Source: Halobacillus shinanisalinarum
GTDB taxonomy: Bacteria > Bacillota > Bacilli > Bacillales > Halobacillaceae
NCBI RefSeq assembly: GCF_022919835.1
Contig: NZ_CP095074.1
Location: 1,798,001-1,862,000, forward strand
DNA length: 64,000 nt
Direction of reading: 5' to 3'
Shown: positions 17,950 to 26,906 of the stretch, piece after piece
Layout: every line of letters starts with the position of its first letter
Position numbering within the stretch: position 1 is the stretch's first letter
The notes under the pieces: generated by a model
Databases searched by the model: none
What the model was told of the DNA's origin: nothing
What the model saw: the letters and a program-made list of their open reading frames with translations, nothing else
Program-made: the position numbers and the translations under genes

Positions 17950-19053
17950 TCACTCCTCCTTTTTAACCGAAACGATTTTAATATCTTCACCAAGCTGCTC
18001 TGTCGAAATAAATTGAAAAGCGCCAACGTCTTTTAAACTACTTATTCCATCTCCAGCTACAGGCGTGAGCGCTTGTTTGCCGCCAATTAATTTCGGTGCG
18101 ATGTACGTAATCGTTTCGTCCACTTTACCTGCTCGGACAAACGCGTCTGCCATCGTTCCGCCGCCTTCGATCAACAGCGATGTCAGTTTCCGTTCACCTA
18201 GGAAATTTAGAACAGCTTCCACTTCTACTCTTTTACTTTCCAATCGAATGATCTCCACATGCGGAAAACGTAGAAAGTCTTCGAGCTCATCATCATAAAC
18301 ACCTTTTCCGGTGAAAATCCAAGTTGGGGCCTCAGAATTTTGAATTAACCGAGAAGAGAGCGGAGTTCGCAAGTGGGTATCTAACACAATCCGAATAGGG
18401 TTCTTGCCCTCCCCTTCTATGCGAGTCGTTAGCTTAGGATTATCCATAAGAACTGTATTAATGCCCACTAAAATAGCAGTTGAACGATGTCTATAAGTAT
18501 GACCATCCATCCTTGCCACCTCTCCAGTAATCCACTGGCTCTCCCCTGTGGAAGTAGCAATTTTACCATCCAAACTCATCGCTGATTTCAGCCGTACATA
18601 TGGCTGCTTTGTTTTAATAAAATGGAAAAAGGCACGGTTCAGTTGATCGGCTTCCCTTTTCAGAACTTCCGACTTAACCTCAATTCCAGCCTGTTCCATC
18701 ATTTGTATCCCCCGCCCGCTCACCTTAGGATTAGGGTCATGGGAAGCAATAATCACACGCTTAACCCTCGCATCAATGATCGCTTGTGCACATGGAGGCG
18801 TTTGTCCGAAATGGCTGCACGGCTCAAGCGTCACATATATTTCAGCTTCCTGAGCTTTTCTTCCTGCCATCCTCAAAGCATGAACTTCAGCATGTGGTTC
18901 GCCAGCCTTTACGTGAACACCGACACCAACCACTTGATTATCTTTCACAACAATTGCTGCGACAGAAGGATTGGGATTCGTCTGGCCTACTGTTTCCTTT
19001 GCCATTTGAACCGCCATCGCCATATACCTTTGATCACGTTCCACATCATTCAC
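17950..19053 (-). CDS. ribD: Bifunctional riboflavin deaminase/reductase
   Basis: About 367 residues with an N-terminal zinc deaminase (HAEVHAL about 54-60, PCSHFGQTPPC about 78-88) and a C-terminal reductase (LKSAMSLDGKIA, ILVGINTVLMDNP, LLIEGGG). It converts the GTP cyclohydrolase product towards 5-amino-6-ribitylamino-uracil phosphate. The start is uncertain: a GTG at 19053 overlaps the GAGGTGA site, whereas a GTG at 19044 gives better spacing and matches the shorter N terminus of B. subtilis RibD. It is the first gene of the operon, controlled by the FMN riboswitch. Confidence 0.95.
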   Translation of the reverse strand: MNDVERDQRYMAMAVQMAKETVGQTNPNPSVAAIVVKDNQVVGVGVHVKAGEPHAEVHALRMAGRKAQEAEIYVTLEPCSHFGQTPPCAQAIIDARVKRVIIASHDPNPKVSGRGIQMMEQAGIEVKSEVLKREADQLNRAFFHFIKTKQPYVRLKSAMSLDGKIATSTGESQWITGEVARMDGHTYRHRSTAILVGINTVLMDNPKLTTRIEGEGKNPIRIVLDTHLRTPLSSRLIQNSEAPTWIFTGKGVYDDELEDFLRFPHVEIIRLESKRVEVEAVLNFLGERKLTSLLIEGGGTMADAFVRAGKVDETITYIAPKLIGGKQALTPVAGDGISSLKDVGAFQFISTEQLGEDIKIVSVKKEE

Positions 19054-19084
19054 CTCACGTACACTTGGATTTATAATCTTTGAA

Positions 19085-19121
19085 TAAAAATAGCCCTGAA
19101 GAAGTTATACTTCTTCAGGGC
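19085..19121 (-). terminator. Riboswitch-controlled terminator of the rib operon
   Basis: On the minus strand a perfect 12-bp stem GCCCTGAAGAAG / CTTCTTCAGGGC with a five-base loop is followed by TATTTTTA. It lies between the FMN aptamer and ribD, as expected for FMN-induced premature termination. Confidence 0.92.
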
Positions 19122-19189
19122 CTGTCAATTGAAAATTAGGTATAGCGAATAGAAGGTACAAGAACAGAATCTTCGCACCTCAATTACGC

Positions 19190-19342
19190 TTTCGCTCCTT
19201 CTCCCATCCAGACTTTCACTGTCGGCTTTGGAATATGCACCAAATCAGGAGGAAGAGTTGTTACACTTCTTCCCCGTCGCGGGCTTTGAACGAATTGTCC
19301 ATCACCGCCGGCCGGGATTTTCACCCTGCCCCGAAGGATTGT
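19190..19342 (-). promoter_or_regulatory. FMN riboswitch (RFN element)
   Basis: The minus strand carries the conserved RFN sequence: ATCCTTCGGGGCAGGGTGAAA at the 5' side, then CCGGCGGTGATGG, AAAGCCCGCGA, GATTTGGTG, CCGACAGTGAAAGTCTGGA and GGGAGAAGGAGC at the 3' side. FMN binding should favour the downstream terminator and switch off ribDE-BA-H. Confidence 0.95.
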
Positions 19343-19357
19343 TTATTCAGTTGTCTT

Positions 19358-19385
19358 ATAATAAATATAAACGAAACCTGATCAA
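19358..19385 (-). promoter_or_regulatory. Candidate promoter of the rib operon
   Basis: On the minus strand TTGATC (19380-19385) and TATTAT (19358-19363) are spaced 16 bases apart, placing the transcript start a few bases upstream of the riboswitch. Both boxes deviate from consensus. Confidence 0.5.
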
Positions 19386-19442
19386 ATCGCAATTAGTTAG
19401 CACTATTTATGATATGATTCGGTTCTTTCCGGATTAATTTTG

Positions 19443-19805
19443 ATCGTTGTTGACGAGTTTGGTCAACAATTCGTCAACAACTAGAGAGACAATTTACACT
19501 CGATTTAGAAAATCGTTTTGATAATTTTCCATACCTTATATACGTCTTTATTTAAGTGATTTCAAGAAATCTTTCTTCAGCTTTTACGATCTTGAAAACC
19601 ACCATGCATCATTGAAACTCATATCATGGCCTTTCAGGTAATGTATGTTGTTTATTCCATGGCAATTCTTGTCTTGAATCCATCTTTTGTCTCATCATCC
19701 ATAAACTATAGTCTGCTGAAACCTTAATAAAGGATCTTAAAACCCAATTACAAAAAGAAATCAAGTCGTTACAGATCAACCTCCTCCAGAATGTGGTATT
19801 TTACA
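19443..19805. other. AT-rich gap with an 11-bp inverted repeat
   Basis: No gene is seen. At 19446-19483 GTTGTTGACGA and TCGTCAACAAC form a perfect inverted repeat around a 14-base centre that itself carries GGTCAACAA, so TTGTTGAC occurs three times in both orientations. There is no T run, so it looks more like a protein site than a terminator. Confidence 0.5.
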
Positions 19806-20328
19806 TCAATTGTTCCTATCATAAACTATTTCTCCACCAATTATGGTCTTTATTATTTTAATATCTTTAATATCCACTGGTTGTGCCTTCCAAGGGTTTT
19901 TATCTACAATTATAAAATCCGCTATTTTATTCTCTTCAATTGAACCATTGAAATCTTCAGTTGAGTTTAATTGTGCTCCGTAGATTGTCATCGATTTTAA
20001 TGCTTCTTCTACAGAAATCCTTTGTTCTTCACCTAAAATTTCTTCATCCTTCGTAATTCTGTTCACCGCTGTCCAGATAGAGAAAAAGGGTGAAATAGGT
20101 GTTATTGGACAATCAGAATGTAGTGTAAACAAAATATCATGATTAATTACACTAGCAAGGGGGTTTAAATTTTTTGCACTTTCTGGTCCAAGGAAGATAT
20201 CCCTGTGAGGATCACCCCAGTAATACACATGGTTTATAAATAGTGATGTGGTGATATTATATTCACTCATTCTTTCTAGATCTTGTTCTCTGTGTATTTG
20301 GCAAGCGCCTTTATAATGCCATAAACAC
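19806..20328 (-). pseudogene. C-terminal remnant of a YtcJ-like amidohydrolase
   Basis: A 154-codon open frame from the ATG at 20270 encodes only the C-terminal part of a metal-dependent amidohydrolase. Marks are NHVYYWGDPHRD, FTLHSDCPITPISPF (the conserved barrel-end HSD) and SIEENKIADFIIVDKNPW typical of the family tail. Family-like residues (HREQDLERM) continue upstream of the ATG in the same frame, but the metal-binding N-terminal half, normally over 300 residues, is missing. The remnant joins a short unrelated ORF at about 20329. No ribosome site precedes the ATG. I read it as a deletion relic. Confidence 0.75.
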
Positions 20329-20403
20329 CTACGTGTATTCTATTTGACGCTTACAAATAAAAAAGCCAAAATAAGCAATAAAATACCCTATGTACCAACT
20401 CAT
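20329..20403 (-). CDS. 24-codon membrane peptide or truncated gene start
   Basis: An ATG at 20403 follows a near-perfect TTAGGAGG with seven-base spacing and encodes a 24-residue peptide rich in aromatic and aliphatic residues (IGYFIAYFGFFI), ending CKRQIEYT. It looks like one membrane helix. It may be a true small membrane protein, or the surviving start of a transporter whose body was deleted when the amidohydrolase remnant was joined downstream. Confidence 0.4.
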   Translation of the reverse strand: MSWYIGYFIAYFGFFICKRQIEYT

Positions 20404-20868
20404 AGTAAATCCTCCTAAAAATTAAAGAACATTCAATTTTTTATATTATCCTCAACAGATTATATCACAAATTGTCAGAAAATGATTAATTGTATAATTA
20501 ATTTGAGATTGTTGTCTAATTATGTTGATTACATCTCGTTTATTATAAATCTGTCACATAAACAAACAAAGATAATATCAAAAAGAGGGCTCAACAATTG
20601 GGGGAAGGGGAATCAAACGCAGGTTCCTTAGATGTTATTTTAGGATTTTTAAAAAGTGCTTTATATATGGGGTAAATTACTTTAATTATGCTAATTGAAA
20701 AATTACTTGTTCCATGTAAATTTGAAGATGCTTTGGTACCTTTGGAAAAATAAGCTTTTATCTGCGGGCGGCTTTAACCACAGGGCAAATAAGTAACGAA
20801 ACTTTCATGCATCAATAATTTAAGCTATTAGAATGTCAATACAAGACAATTTCATTATGATTTTTATT
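20404..20868. other. AT-rich gap without a gene
   Basis: No gene is supported. A weak minus-strand promoter-like pair (TTGTGA, 16 bases, TAATAT) lies about 30-60 bases before the 24-codon ORF. The remainder up to the transposase relic shows no structure I can name. Confidence 0.5.
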
Positions 20869-21520
20869 CTAGTATTCAACCGGACTGAGATAACCTTATG
20901 TCTCGTATTCGATGTGATTTTACCAGAGGACATAATCAAATAAGGCCGATTCGTTTTTAGCTTAAGTCCCGAATGGTTGTCCTCTATTTATTTGCCTTTA
21001 ATATGTATCGGCTACGGCTTTATCATAAGGATAACCTTTTAAGCTAGAGAAAGATCTATTTCGAAGTTTTGTAGTCAATCACTTGTTTTTTATTTCCCTT
21101 CTACGGACTGTATGAAAGTTTCAATGAGTAGTTTGCATTTATTGAAGCGAAGGCTTGTTGAACCAGCTCTACAACCTTGTTTGGACCGGAACCCATAGCC
21201 GATAATTCTTCTATTATACAAGTCCACAATTGTACAGATAAAATGCCACTTTGAGAGCTTACCCGTATATAGGTCAAGCCACTGACAGCTACTATGGGAT
21301 CCTTCTCCTTGGCGAATCGACGCTTCAACGTATTCGCCTGTTTGGACTCCTTACACATACTTTTTGGCTGGCTAACTAGCGATGCATTCCTTGGGTACAA
21401 GCCGACGACGTGAAACTTGCCCCCCTCTTTATGTAGTTCATATTTTATTTTTCGAGTTCTATAGTTCTTTCAACTTTCATGAAAACCTCTACATTCATAG
21501 AAGTAATCTCATCTTCGAGT
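20869..21520 (-). pseudogene. Frameshifted IS3-family transposase (OrfB) relic
   Basis: Pieces of an IS3-family OrfB appear in order but in different minus-strand frames: TRKIKYELHKEG (near 21450), GLTYIRV (near 21270), then after a shift KWHFICTIVDLYNRRIIGYG (near 21200-21250), then another shift to SGPNKVVELVQQAFASI (near 21150), FHT (near 21110), SLKGYPYDKAVADTY (near 21000-21050), LFDYVLW (near 20930) and the terminal YLSPVEY with its stop at 20869. The catalytic core is interrupted by several stops. No terminal inverted repeats or target duplication could be assigned, so it is an old inactive copy. Confidence 0.85.
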
Positions 21521-21704
21521 ATTTTATTTAGCTTCATAGTAATCACGTACATTCTGGAAGTTGTAGGACTGCTTTAAGCTATCATTTTCCATGTTCAACC
21601 TTTAAGTAGCTTCGTTAATTCCTTTTGTTTCGACGTAATGTTTAGTGAACTCGGTACCCCAAGACTTTGGCTCATCATGCCTCAGACAATTATTAATATG
21701 AAAT

Positions 21705-22385
21705 TCAAACTGATCCTTTCCCCGCTACAACTTGAACCGCCGTTTTTAAAATTACCTTTAAATCCAACCACAGGTTAAAATTATTAACGTAATACAAATC
21801 ACACCTAATTTTTTCACCATGATTCATATTACTTCTACCATTGGTCTGCGCCCACCCAGTAATACCAGGTTTAACAGTTAATCTCATTTTTTGTTCTGTA
21901 CTATAGCACCTAGTAATCTCAATTATTTCTGGCCTGGGGCCAATTAAGCTCATCTCACCTTTTAACACATTGATGAACTGTGGCAATTCATCTAAGCTGT
22001 ACTTTCTAATGAAGTGCCCCATCTTTGTTATATTGGGATTTGCTTCTGAAGCCGTTTTAAACACAAAGTTATCTGGAACGCCTGTAGTCCAATTGTATTT
22101 ACTAGAACTCGATTTATCCTTAGACCTAGGCGTAGACCTAACCCTCATTGAGCGAAATTTATACATACTAAATGCATTATCGTACAAACCACTTCGTTTC
22201 TGTTTAAAAAAGACCGGACGTCCATCTTCACAAATAATTAGTAGTGCAATAACTACAAATATTGGAGAAAATATAATTAAAGCTATAGTACTTCCAATAA
22301 TATCAACTATTCTTTTAATACTCTCCTGAAACGGCTTGTTTAATTTTGTGAATGGATCCTCTGTTTGTTTCAGTGAGTTCCTCAT
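21705..22385 (-). CDS. Initiating undecaprenyl-phosphate sugar transferase
   Basis: A 226-residue bacterial sugar transferase (WcaJ/PglC type) that transfers the first sugar phosphate of the repeat unit to undecaprenyl phosphate at the membrane. One N-terminal hydrophobic segment (about 27-50) precedes the catalytic domain: FFKQKRSGLYDNAFSMYKFR (about 74-93), SLDELPQFINVLKGEMSLIG and PRPEI. It is the short form without the large multi-pass N-terminal domain. The ATG follows GCGGAGGGG and lies 71 bases inside the upstream gene. It is the last gene of the cluster. Confidence 0.92.
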   Translation of the reverse strand: MRNSLKQTEDPFTKLNKPFQESIKRIVDIIGSTIALIIFSPIFVVIALLIICEDGRPVFFKQKRSGLYDNAFSMYKFRSMRVRSTPRSKDKSSSSKYNWTTGVPDNFVFKTASEANPNITKMGHFIRKYSLDELPQFINVLKGEMSLIGPRPEIIEITRCYSTEQKMRLTVKPGITGWAQTNGRSNMNHGEKIRCDLYYVNNFNLWLDLKVILKTAVQVVAGKGSV

Positions 22386-23325
22386 CTGATTTAACCCCTC
22401 CGCTACCGTCTGCTATGCCAATCACCTGATTTGGATGTTTTAAATTATCTACAATTACAGTTCCTTCAGTCGCAATATAACCTCCAGATACGACTGCAAT
22501 ATCTTTAATAAAAGTCTGCCCAAAAACTTCTTTGAAAAAAGTTTGAGTATACTCATGGGCCCATAATATTTGATAAGGAAAAGCTATTCTAGTGTCAAGC
22601 CTTGTAATATTAATGTTCATTAATAACAAACGTTGGATAAAGTCACTACTAAAATTATTTATTCCGCCATCAATGATAAATGTTTCCTTCCCAATTACAG
22701 GAAATAACAACTCATCCCTCGTAAATTGGCCTGATATAAATGATATAACTGCCTCCACTTTTTCACTAAGTTGAGTTTTTTCAAGGGATTGAATTCGAGG
22801 AGTATATTTAGGTAGAAATAGATTTAAAGCTTCAACAGCGGTATTTTCCTTTTCCCTCGATCTACCTACTATATATACATATGCCTGTCTCTCTGCTAGC
22901 CTCATGGCAATTTTGCTTGCTAAATTACCTGTTCCAATTACCACAACTTTTTTATTGTATAAATCATCATTTAAGAAATTTCGGATTAAAATATCACACG
23001 ATTCTACAGTTGAATCATTAGGTTTCACTGTAACAAGCCGTGATTTTTTTATTATTTTTTTAGCTATTTTAAAAAGGTTAATATTCTGTTTTTGCTCGAT
23101 ATCAATATAAATGTAATCTACTTTTCCATCAAAAAAGGAAAGTGTTTCTTCCAATAAATTTTGGTTATTAACCATAAAACAGGACATAGCCATTTTTGAA
23201 ATGGTTCGTCTTGGTAGGATCCTAAAGTCCAATGAATTTTTTGCAGTTGTGTTGATCATGATAGAGGTTTGCTCATATTTCTTTAAATAAAATAATTCTT
23301 GGCCAAGTATGCTTTTAATATCCAA
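22315..23325 (-). CDS. Unrecognised Rossmann-fold protein of the polysaccharide cluster
   Basis: A 336-residue protein I do not recognise. A dinucleotide-binding motif VVVIGTGNLASKIAMRLAE (about 126-144) sits mid-chain, with an acidic-to-basic residue pattern (VGRSREK) suggesting NADP. The layout, with an unknown N-terminal domain before a Rossmann domain, recalls glutamyl-tRNA reductase or shikimate dehydrogenase, and INFSGQ-like and DGGINN segments fit an oxidoreductase. The start is a TTG eight bases after GGGGGT. Its end overlaps the sugar transferase start by 71 bases. It may tailor a sugar precursor, but no function is assigned. Confidence 0.7.
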   Translation of the reverse strand: MDIKSILGQELFYLKKYEQTSIMINTTAKNSLDFRILPRRTISKMAMSCFMVNNQNLLEETLSFFDGKVDYIYIDIEQKQNINLFKIAKKIIKKSRLVTVKPNDSTVESCDILIRNFLNDDLYNKKVVVIGTGNLASKIAMRLAERQAYVYIVGRSREKENTAVEALNLFLPKYTPRIQSLEKTQLSEKVEAVISFISGQFTRDELLFPVIGKETFIIDGGINNFSSDFIQRLLLMNINITRLDTRIAFPYQILWAHEYTQTFFKEVFGQTFIKDIAVVSGGYIATEGTVIVDNLKHPNQVIGIADGSGGVKSDEELTETNRGSIHKIKQAVSGEY

Positions 23326-23429
23326 TATGCTTTACCCCCTTTGAACATAGCCTTTCCCACAAATTGTAAAAAAGAGCAGAGGTTAATTATTCTTTTAACT
23401 GATTAGAACTTCCCGTGCAAATGTACATT

Positions 23430-24581
23430 TCACAAATTTTTATTCGCCATTCTATTGTAAAGGTTTATCATCTCTCTCCAAATTAATTTCGAATCGTAAT
23501 TATATAAAACCATTTCTCTCCCCTTAATACCCATTTCCATTCTTGAATTCTCATTTAACATAAGATAGTTTATTTTGTCGATTATTTGGGATACATTTTC
23601 TATCGGTACAATTAGTCCGGTCTTCCCATCTATTACGGTGTCAATTGTCCCAGTAGCATCTGTAGTTATCACCGGAACTTGTGCCGCTTGGGCTTGTATG
23701 TTGACATTCCCGAACCCTTCCCTGTACGTTGGAAGAATAAATATATTCATTACATAATAATAGATAGAAGGATTTTTTATATACCCTACATGTATAATAT
23801 TTTTATTGTTTTCAATCTCGCTCCGAGTTGTTGATTTAATTGGATCCCCATTTTCAAAACTTCCTAGCATTAGAAGTTTAATATTTTTATTGTTTTCTTC
23901 TAATTGCTTAAAAGCTTCAACCAATTCATTTACTCCTTTATCTTTTACAATCCTTCCTACGAATCCTATAACGAAATCAGAACTTTTGATTTCTAAGTTC
24001 TCTTTAATTTCATTAACCTTATCTTTTACACGTGGGGGTTCCGGATAATTTTCTACAGCTATCCCGTTACTACTTCCATTTCCTAAAATGATTGTTTTTG
24101 ATTTCTTTACTAAACCTAATTTTATTGCTTCATCTCTAAGACTTGGAGAAATGCATATTACATCTGTAGCCAAAAAACAAGCTATTTTTTCAGTTATCCA
24201 TAACATTCTCTTTTTTAGTCCTTTAGCTGTTTCAAGTTTCAGTCCTCTTAACGTATATATTCTATTAGGTACACGCGTAATATAAGCAGCTATTACCCCT
24301 AATAGCCCGGCCTTAGGAGTGCCAGTATTTAATATAAAGGGTTTTTCTTTTGCCAAGATATATATTAATTTCAACAGTGATTTGAGATCCCTTATAATAC
24401 TAATTTCTCTCTCCATTTTTACTGAAATACGGTCTCTTACTTCTAAATCATCTAATTCTATGCCCGGAGAAGAGATAATTCCTACATTAAACCCGTTTTC
24501 TTGTAGAAATTTTAATTGTCCTCTCATTAATTCTAAACTTTTTGATACTGTGACCATATGGATTATTTTATTTTTATTCAT
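23430..24581 (-). CDS. Family-4-type glycosyltransferase
   Basis: A 383-residue GT-B fold glycosyltransferase (GT4/GT1 superfamily). The donor-binding C-terminal domain shows GFVGRIVKDKGVNELVEAF (about 207-225), ILPTYREGFGNVNIQAQA (about 285-302) with the EX7E-type glutamates and VITTDATGT. The N-terminal half carries NTGTPKAGLLG, resembling the acceptor domain of Bac/Cps transferases. The ATG at 24581 follows AGGAAGG. It begins 14 bases after the dehydrogenase gene. The sugar it adds is unknown. Confidence 0.88.
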   Translation of the reverse strand: MNKNKIIHMVTVSKSLELMRGQLKFLQENGFNVGIISSPGIELDDLEVRDRISVKMEREISIIRDLKSLLKLIYILAKEKPFILNTGTPKAGLLGVIAAYITRVPNRIYTLRGLKLETAKGLKKRMLWITEKIACFLATDVICISPSLRDEAIKLGLVKKSKTIILGNGSSNGIAVENYPEPPRVKDKVNEIKENLEIKSSDFVIGFVGRIVKDKGVNELVEAFKQLEENNKNIKLLMLGSFENGDPIKSTTRSEIENNKNIIHVGYIKNPSIYYYVMNIFILPTYREGFGNVNIQAQAAQVPVITTDATGTIDTVIDGKTGLIVPIENVSQIIDKINYLMLNENSRMEMGIKGREMVLYNYDSKLIWREMINLYNRMANKNL

Positions 24582-24595
24582 TAAGACCTTCCTAT

Positions 24596-25876
24596 TTACA
24601 AGCGGCATAGCTCGATGTTTTTGGGGCGCGCTTCCTTTATTAGTTTACTTTTTACATCAAAAACTATACCTTTACCGTGTTTTAATAAATCATCAAACAT
24701 TCCCCATCCCTCTTCTAGGTATTTTTCGTGGGGAACTGCAAAAACCACAGCATCCGCTGGCTTTAACTCTTTGTAAGATGTTAGATTTATTCCGTATTCC
24801 TCATATGCTTCTCCACTATCCGCATAAGCGTCTGTTATCTGTACATTTATATCAAAGTCTTCCAACTCCCTCACAATATCTATTACTCTAGTATTTCGCA
24901 AATCTGGAACATTTTCTTTAAATGTAAATCCTAGAACACTGACAGTGGAACCTTGAATCGGCATGTTTTTCTTAATCATTTGTTTTACTAAAGATGTTGA
25001 AATGTGTTTGCCTACATTATCGTTTGTTTTTCTACCTGCAAGAATTACTTCAGGATGATGCCCTATTTTTTGAGCTTTGTGTGTTAGATAATATGGGTCT
25101 ACACCAATACAATGCCCACCCACTAATCCAGGTGAGAAGCTTAAGAAATTCCACTTTGTACCTGCAGCAGCTAGAACTTCTGATGTATCTATATCAAGTT
25201 TCTCAAAAATAACTGCTAGTTCGTTCATGAGCGAAATATTTAAGTCACGTTGCGTATTTTCGATAACTTTTGCAGCTTCAGCTACTTTTATCGAGCTTGC
25301 TTTGTGCACACCAGCTTTAACAACTGAACCGTAAACATTGGCTACAGTTTCAAGAACCTCATCGTTTTGTCCGGAAACAACCTTTGTTATCGTCGTAAAT
25401 GTATGTTCCTTATCACCTGGATTAATTCTTTCAGGAGAATAGCCTACAAAGAAATCCTCACCACATTTCAAACCAGAGGTCTTTTCTAATACTGGGACAC
25501 ATTCTTCCTCTGTTGCACCCGGATAAACTGTAGATTCATAGACAACAATTGTATTACTTGTTAAATGTTTACCAATTGTTTCGGAAGCTTTTAGTAAAGG
25601 AGTTAAGTCAGGTTGTTTATTCTCCGTAATTGGTGTAGGAACAGCGACAATGATAAAGTTTGCTTTACTTAAATCATTGGGATTCGATGTAAAATTAACT
25701 GACGAACTTGTTAACTCATCCTGTTCTACTTCATTTGTTATATCAAAGCCTTGCTTTAAACCTTCTATTCGTTTTTCATCAATATCAAAACCGATTATAT
25801 TTTGTTCCTTTCCAAAAGCAACTGCTACAGGTAACCCAACATAGCCCAGACCAACTACTGCGATTGTTTGTTTCAT
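24596..25876 (-). CDS. UDP-N-acetylhexosamine 6-dehydrogenase (TviB/WbpO-like)
   Basis: A 426-residue nucleotide-sugar dehydrogenase that oxidises C6 of a UDP-sugar to a uronate using two NAD. It shows VVGLGYVGLPVAVAFG at the N terminus, VYESTVYPGATEE, NTQRDLNISLMNELAVIF and the catalytic GGHCIGVDPYYLTHKAQ (Cys about 256), followed by EVILAGRKTND. These resemble the UDP-GalNAc/GlcNAc dehydrogenases of Vi-antigen type more than UDP-glucose dehydrogenase, so a HexNAcA product is likely. Its ATG overlaps the upstream stop (TAATG). Confidence 0.88.
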   Translation of the reverse strand: MKQTIAVVGLGYVGLPVAVAFGKEQNIIGFDIDEKRIEGLKQGFDITNEVEQDELTSSSVNFTSNPNDLSKANFIIVAVPTPITENKQPDLTPLLKASETIGKHLTSNTIVVYESTVYPGATEEECVPVLEKTSGLKCGEDFFVGYSPERINPGDKEHTFTTITKVVSGQNDEVLETVANVYGSVVKAGVHKASSIKVAEAAKVIENTQRDLNISLMNELAVIFEKLDIDTSEVLAAAGTKWNFLSFSPGLVGGHCIGVDPYYLTHKAQKIGHHPEVILAGRKTNDNVGKHISTSLVKQMIKKNMPIQGSTVSVLGFTFKENVPDLRNTRVIDIVRELEDFDINVQITDAYADSGEAYEEYGINLTSYKELKPADAVVFAVPHEKYLEEGWGMFDDLLKHGKGIVFDVKSKLIKEARPKNIELCRL

Positions 25877-26886
25877 TATAATTTCACCTCGTAATACTTT
25901 ATATACCAATCTATAAATTTATTTACTCCATCTTGGATTGACGTTTTTGGCACAAAATCAATATCTCTAAATAGATCCTCTACATTTGCGTAGGTCTCTG
26001 GCACATCTCCAGCTTGAAGAGGCAAGAAATTTTTCTTGGCCTTTTTATCTAATTTTTTTTCAATAGCTTCAATGAAATCCATTAAACGAACAGGACTGTT
26101 ATTACCAATATTGTAAACTTTATATGGTGCATAACTTGACCCCGGATCTGGATCGTTTCCAGACCAATTCGGATTTGGCTGAGCTGGCTTCTTAGTCAAC
26201 CTTGTAATACTTTCAACAATGTCACCTACATATGTGAAGTCACGCATCATATTACCATGATTAAACACATCAATTGATTCATCATTTATAATTGCTTTTG
26301 TAAATAAGAATAAAGCCATATCAGGCCGCCCCCAAGGACCATAAACAGTAAAGAATCTTAACCCAGTAGTCGGTATTCCATATAAATGACTATATGTATG
26401 CGCCATTAATTCATTAGACTTTTTAGTTGCTGCATATAAGCTTAATGGATGATCTATATTATCACTGGTTGAAAATGGTTTGGAAGTATTGGCTCCATAT
26501 ACAGAGCTTGATGAGGCAAAGATTAAATGCTCTACTTTATAATGACGACAAGCTTCTAATATATTTGTAAATCCAACAACATTTGAGTTTATATATGCGT
26601 GTGGATTTTCAAGACTGTACCTGACCCCTGCTTGGGCCGCAAGATTAATTACGACTTCAGGGTTAAATCTTTCAAAAGTTTTATTGATTGTTTTTAGATC
26701 TTCTAAATTAGTTCTTACCAAAGTGAAATTTTCACAAGTTAATTGTTTTAACCTATCTTCCTTTAATTGGGGATCATAATAATCATTTAGATTATCAACC
26801 CCTATTATATGATGTCCTTCGTTAAGTAACCGTTTTGATACATGAAAGCCAATGAATCCAGCAGAACCTGTAACTAAAATTTTCAT
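25876..26886 (-). CDS. UDP-uronate 4-epimerase (CapI/WbpP-like)
   Basis: A 336-residue short-chain dehydrogenase/epimerase. Seen are [15 protein letters not shown] at the N terminus, [16 protein letters not shown] (typical of CapI-type UDP-glucuronate 4-epimerases), the catalytic SSSSVYG and Tyr-x3-Lys in YAATKKSNE, and [14 protein letters not shown]. It probably interconverts gluco and galacto forms of a UDP-uronic acid or HexNAcA made by the adjacent dehydrogenase. It ends in TAATG with the dehydrogenase start. The exact substrate is inferred from neighbours. Confidence 0.9.
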   Translation of the reverse strand: MKILVTGSAGFIGFHVSKRLLNEGHHIIGVDNLNDYYDPQLKEDRLKQLTCENFTLVRTNLEDLKTINKTFERFNPEVVINLAAQAGVRYSLENPHAYINSNVVGFTNILEACRHYKVEHLIFASSSSVYGANTSKPFSTSDNIDHPLSLYAATKKSNELMAHTYSHLYGIPTTGLRFFTVYGPWGRPDMALFLFTKAIINDESIDVFNHGNMMRDFTYVGDIVESITRLTKKPAQPNPNWSGNDPDPGSSYAPYKVYNIGNNSPVRLMDFIEAIEKKLDKKAKKNFLPLQAGDVPETYANVEDLFRDIDFVPKTSIQDGVNKFIDWYIKYYEVKL

Positions 26887-26906
26887 AAATATCTCCTAAC
26901 AATATG

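Noticed and set aside
18622..19083. 153-codon plus-strand open frame opposite ribD
   Set aside because: It lies entirely antisense to a well conserved gene, has no ribosome site and no family resemblance.
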